The notes under the pieces were generated by a model. It ran no database searches and had not been told where the DNA came from. It was given only the letters and a program-made list of their open reading frames with translations. The translations under genes were made by a program, and so were the position numbers. Shown here piece by piece: positions 6,555 to 8,272 of a stretch of 8,272 bases of DNA (position 1 is the stretch's first letter; every line of letters starts with the position of its first letter). The stretch comes from an uncultured Sphingomonas sp. Its GTDB lineage: Bacteria; Pseudomonadota; Alphaproteobacteria; Sphingomonadales; Sphingomonadaceae. The stretch covers positions 1 to 8,272 of the forward strand of contig CAMLSA010000123.1 in the NCBI GenBank assembly GCA_946482655.1, written 5' to 3'.

Positions 6555-8087
6555 ATGCGGCACCAACTGCTGGCGGGCGCAGCCTGCCTCACCCTTCTGC
6601 CGGCCCCCCTGCTGGCACAGGAAGCGGCACCTATTCCGGATACGGTCGAGGCCTTCCCCGACAGCGGCAACACGATCGACACGATAATGGCGCCCGAGGA
6701 TGCGCCGGCCGCGGCTCCAGCCAGGACCGGCGACGCGATCCTCGACCGGCTCAATGCGCTCGAAGCCAAGGTCCAGCAGCTCGAAGCCCGCAACAAACAG
6801 CTCGAAGACGAGGCCCTCGCCACCCGGACCCGCGTCGAAAAGGTGGAGGTCCGCGCCGCCCGCGCCGTTCAGGCCGGCCCCGCGCCCACCTTCTCCGACG
6901 TCGGCGGCAATTTCACCTTCAAGCCGCGCGGCACCTTCCAGATCGACTATGCGAGCTACAATCGCCGTGGCGCCGGCCGCTACGACTATAATAGCGGCAC
7001 CGATGTCCGGCGCGGCCGCTTCGGCTTCGACGGTACCTTCTACAAGAACTTAAAATATCGCATCGAGGCCGAGTTCGTGAAGGGCTCGGTCAACCTGCTC
7101 GACGCCTATGTCAGCTATGGCGGGATCAAGAACTGGGTGTTCACGGTCGGCCAGCAGAAGGCGCCTTTCGGCCTCGAGGCCAATACCTCCGACGCGCTCA
7201 ACAGCTTCCTCGAACGCGGCATGGCGAACAACGCTTTCGGCGCGGTCGGCGCCGAGCGTCGGGTCGGCGTGACGGCGGCCTATCAGTCGGACAAGCTCAA
7301 CGCCACGATCGGCGTGTTCGGCAGCGGCGAGGCGGTCCAGCGCAACGAGTCGACGCCGGACGAGACCTATGGCGTCAACGCCCGCGTCACCTGGGATCCG
7401 ATCCTCGATACCGGCAAGATCGTCCATCTCGGCGCCTCGGCCTACAGGGTGGCGGGAATCGCCGGCCACACGATCTCGGGCCTCGGCGACCGCCCGAACA
7501 GTCGGGTCGACGGCGGCCGGCTGGTGTCGATCAACATCAACGGCACCGCTCCGTCGGGCGGAGTTCCGGCCGGCGCGCGCAACGCGACCTACTGGGGCCT
7601 GGAAAGCGCGGTGGTGTTCGGGCCCTTCTCGCTCCAGGGTGAATATAACCGGCTCAAGATCGATCGCTACGGCACCGCATCGAACGTCGATGCCGACGGC
7701 TTCTACATCTTCGGAAGCTGGTTTCTCACCGGGGAATCGCGCCTGTTCAAGAACGGCAATGCCGACCGGGTCAAGCCGTTCAACGATTTCGAGCCGGGCG
7801 GCGGCTGGGGCGCCTTCGAGCTGCTCGCGCGCTATGACACGCTCGACCTGACCGACGCCGATTTCCAGAGCATCGCGGGCCAGGCCGTCCGTCGCAAGGG
7901 CGAGACTTGGACGCTCGGCCTCAACTGGTATCTCAACCCGAACCTCAAGTTCGTCGCCAATTATATCCGCTTCAAGGGGCAGAATTCGCCCCTGGTCTTC
8001 CCGCCGATCCCGGCCACGGGCCTCAACGGGCCGGGCACGACCGCGAAGGGGGACGTCATCGGCACGCGATTGCAGGTTGATTTCTGA
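6555..8087 (+). CDS. Outer-membrane porin of the Porin_O_P (OprP/OprO-like) family, in a sulfate-uptake operon
   Basis: This 510-residue protein has a signal peptide with likely cleavage after PLLA (residue 21). A proline/alanine-rich spacer follows, then a coiled-coil segment at about 62-98 (LDRLNALEAKVQQLEARN and onward) and a long beta-barrel region from about residue 117. That region has alternating polar/hydrophobic strands and ends in phenylalanine (LQVDF), the usual outer-membrane assembly signal. Typical family features include FKPRGTFQIDYASY near the barrel start and RRGRFGFDG at 152-160. OprP and OprO of Pseudomonas form trimeric anion-selective channels for phosphate and polyphosphate. 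Here the gene sits between sbp and cysT, so sulfate or sulfonate is the more likely substrate (inference). The ATG at 6555 follows AGGGAG at 6541-6546. Stem-loops flank the gene on both sides. Confidence 0.88.
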   Translation: MRHQLLAGAACLTLLPAPLLAQEAAPIPDTVEAFPDSGNTIDTIMAPEDAPAAAPARTGDAILDRLNALEAKVQQLEARNKQLEDEALATRTRVEKVEVRAARAVQAGPAPTFSDVGGNFTFKPRGTFQIDYASYNRRGAGRYDYNSGTDVRRGRFGFDGTFYKNLKYRIEAEFVKGSVNLLDAYVSYGGIKNWVFTVGQQKAPFGLEANTSDALNSFLERGMANNAFGAVGAERRVGVTAAYQSDKLNATIGVFGSGEAVQRNESTPDETYGVNARVTWDPILDTGKIVHLGASAYRVAGIAGHTISGLGDRPNSRVDGGRLVSININGTAPSGGVPAGARNATYWGLESAVVFGPFSLQGEYNRLKIDRYGTASNVDADGFYIFGSWFLTGESRLFKNGNADRVKPFNDFEPGGGWGAFELLARYDTLDLTDADFQSIAGQAVRRKGETWTLGLNWYLNPNLKFVANYIRFKGQNSPLVFPPIPATGLNGPGTTAKGDVIGTRLQVDF

Positions 8088-8105
8088 TCGAGGCGAAACA
8101 GCGTC

Positions 8106-8128
8106 GGGGCCGGGCACCGTCCGGCCCC
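8106..8128 (+). terminator. GC-rich hairpin between the porin gene and cysT
   Basis: GGGGCCGG (8106-8113) and CCGGCCCC (8121-8128) form an 8-pair perfect stem with a 7-base loop, 18 bases after the porin stop codon. It is followed loosely by ATTTTCTTAT (8137-8146), a weak T-rich stretch. It could end part of the transcription so that sbp and the porin are made in excess of the permease. cysT keeps the same direction and follows at close range, so read-through is likely. Confidence 0.6.
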
Positions 8129-8162
8129 TGTCATCCATTTTCTTATCCAAGGTGGGCATAAT

Positions 8163-8272
8163 ATGACGAGCAGGGCGAAGGGCCGCCCGGCCATGCGGAT
8201 ATTGCCGGGTTTCACGCTGACGATGGGTTTGACGGTGACGTGGCTCAGTCTGATTGTTCTCCTACCGTTGAG
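8163..8272 (+). CDS. cysT: Sulfate ABC transporter permease CysT (CysU), N-terminal fragment cut by the right edge
   Basis: Only the first 36 codons are present. They encode MTSRAKGRPAMRILPGFTLT and then MGLTVTWLSLIVLLPL. LPGFTLTMGLTVTWLSLIVLLPL closely resembles the start of the first membrane helix of CysT, one of the two inner-membrane permease subunits that form the sulfate channel with CysW and the ATPase CysA. The ATG at 8163 has a ribosome-binding site AAGGTGG at 8149-8155. An internal ATG at codon 11 is a possible alternative start. The upstream sbp gene supports the assignment. cysW and cysA are expected beyond the edge but cannot be seen. Confidence 0.85.
   Translation, partial: MTSRAKGRPAMRILPGFTLTMGLTVTWLSLIVLLPL

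Noticed and set aside
7050..8159. A 369-codon open frame on the minus strand opposite the porin gene
   Set aside because: It is a shadow frame created by codon bias. The plus strand encodes a convincing porin with signal peptide and terminal phenylalanine.

Overview
This is a GC-rich, densely coded bacterial chromosomal window that fits an alphaproteobacterium, most likely a member of the Sphingomonadales. The clues are the alphaproteobacterial form of the LexA box (GTTC-N7-GTTC) in front of radA, a small protein resembling the DUF5818 family typical of sphingomonads, a TIGR03607-type patatin-related protein, and a sulfate uptake operon that contains its own Porin_O_P-type porin. The species cannot be named from the sequence alone. 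No tRNA, rRNA, CRISPR array, insertion sequence or prophage is visible.

Layout. Positions 1-731 (minus strand) hold the N-terminal half of radA, a DNA recombination and repair ATPase, running off the left edge. A 111-base divergent intergenic region (732-842) carries a radA promoter overlapped by an exact LexA box. On the plus strand follow four close-packed genes: a 774-residue patatin-like protein (843-3167), a LapA-domain membrane protein (3213-3512), pyrF (3509-4204, overlapping lapA by 4 bases), and a very small DUF5818-like gene (about 4231-4398).

The right half is devoted to sulfur. A TauE/SafE (TSUP) membrane transporter (4531-5313) precedes an unusually AT-rich 148-base regulatory region with a spaced inverted repeat. 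Then come the periplasmic sulfate-binding protein gene sbp (5462-6475), a long perfect stem-loop, an outer-membrane porin of the Porin_O_P type (6555-8087), a second GC-rich stem-loop, and the first 36 codons of the sulfate permease gene cysT (8163 to the right edge). Presumably cysW and cysA follow outside the window.

How the genes work together. The porin would let sulfate or another oxyanion cross the outer membrane, Sbp would capture it in the periplasm, and CysT with partners outside the window would import it. The TSUP protein could move sulfite, sulfate or an organosulfur anion across the inner membrane. The patatin-like protein and the LapA protein both point to membrane-lipid or envelope functions, while pyrF is a housekeeping pyrimidine gene. 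I see no convincing novel defence system. The most interesting signals are regulatory (SOS box at radA, the inverted repeat before sbp, the stem-loops around the porin) and the inferred reassignment of a porin likely to be labelled phosphate-selective to sulfate uptake.
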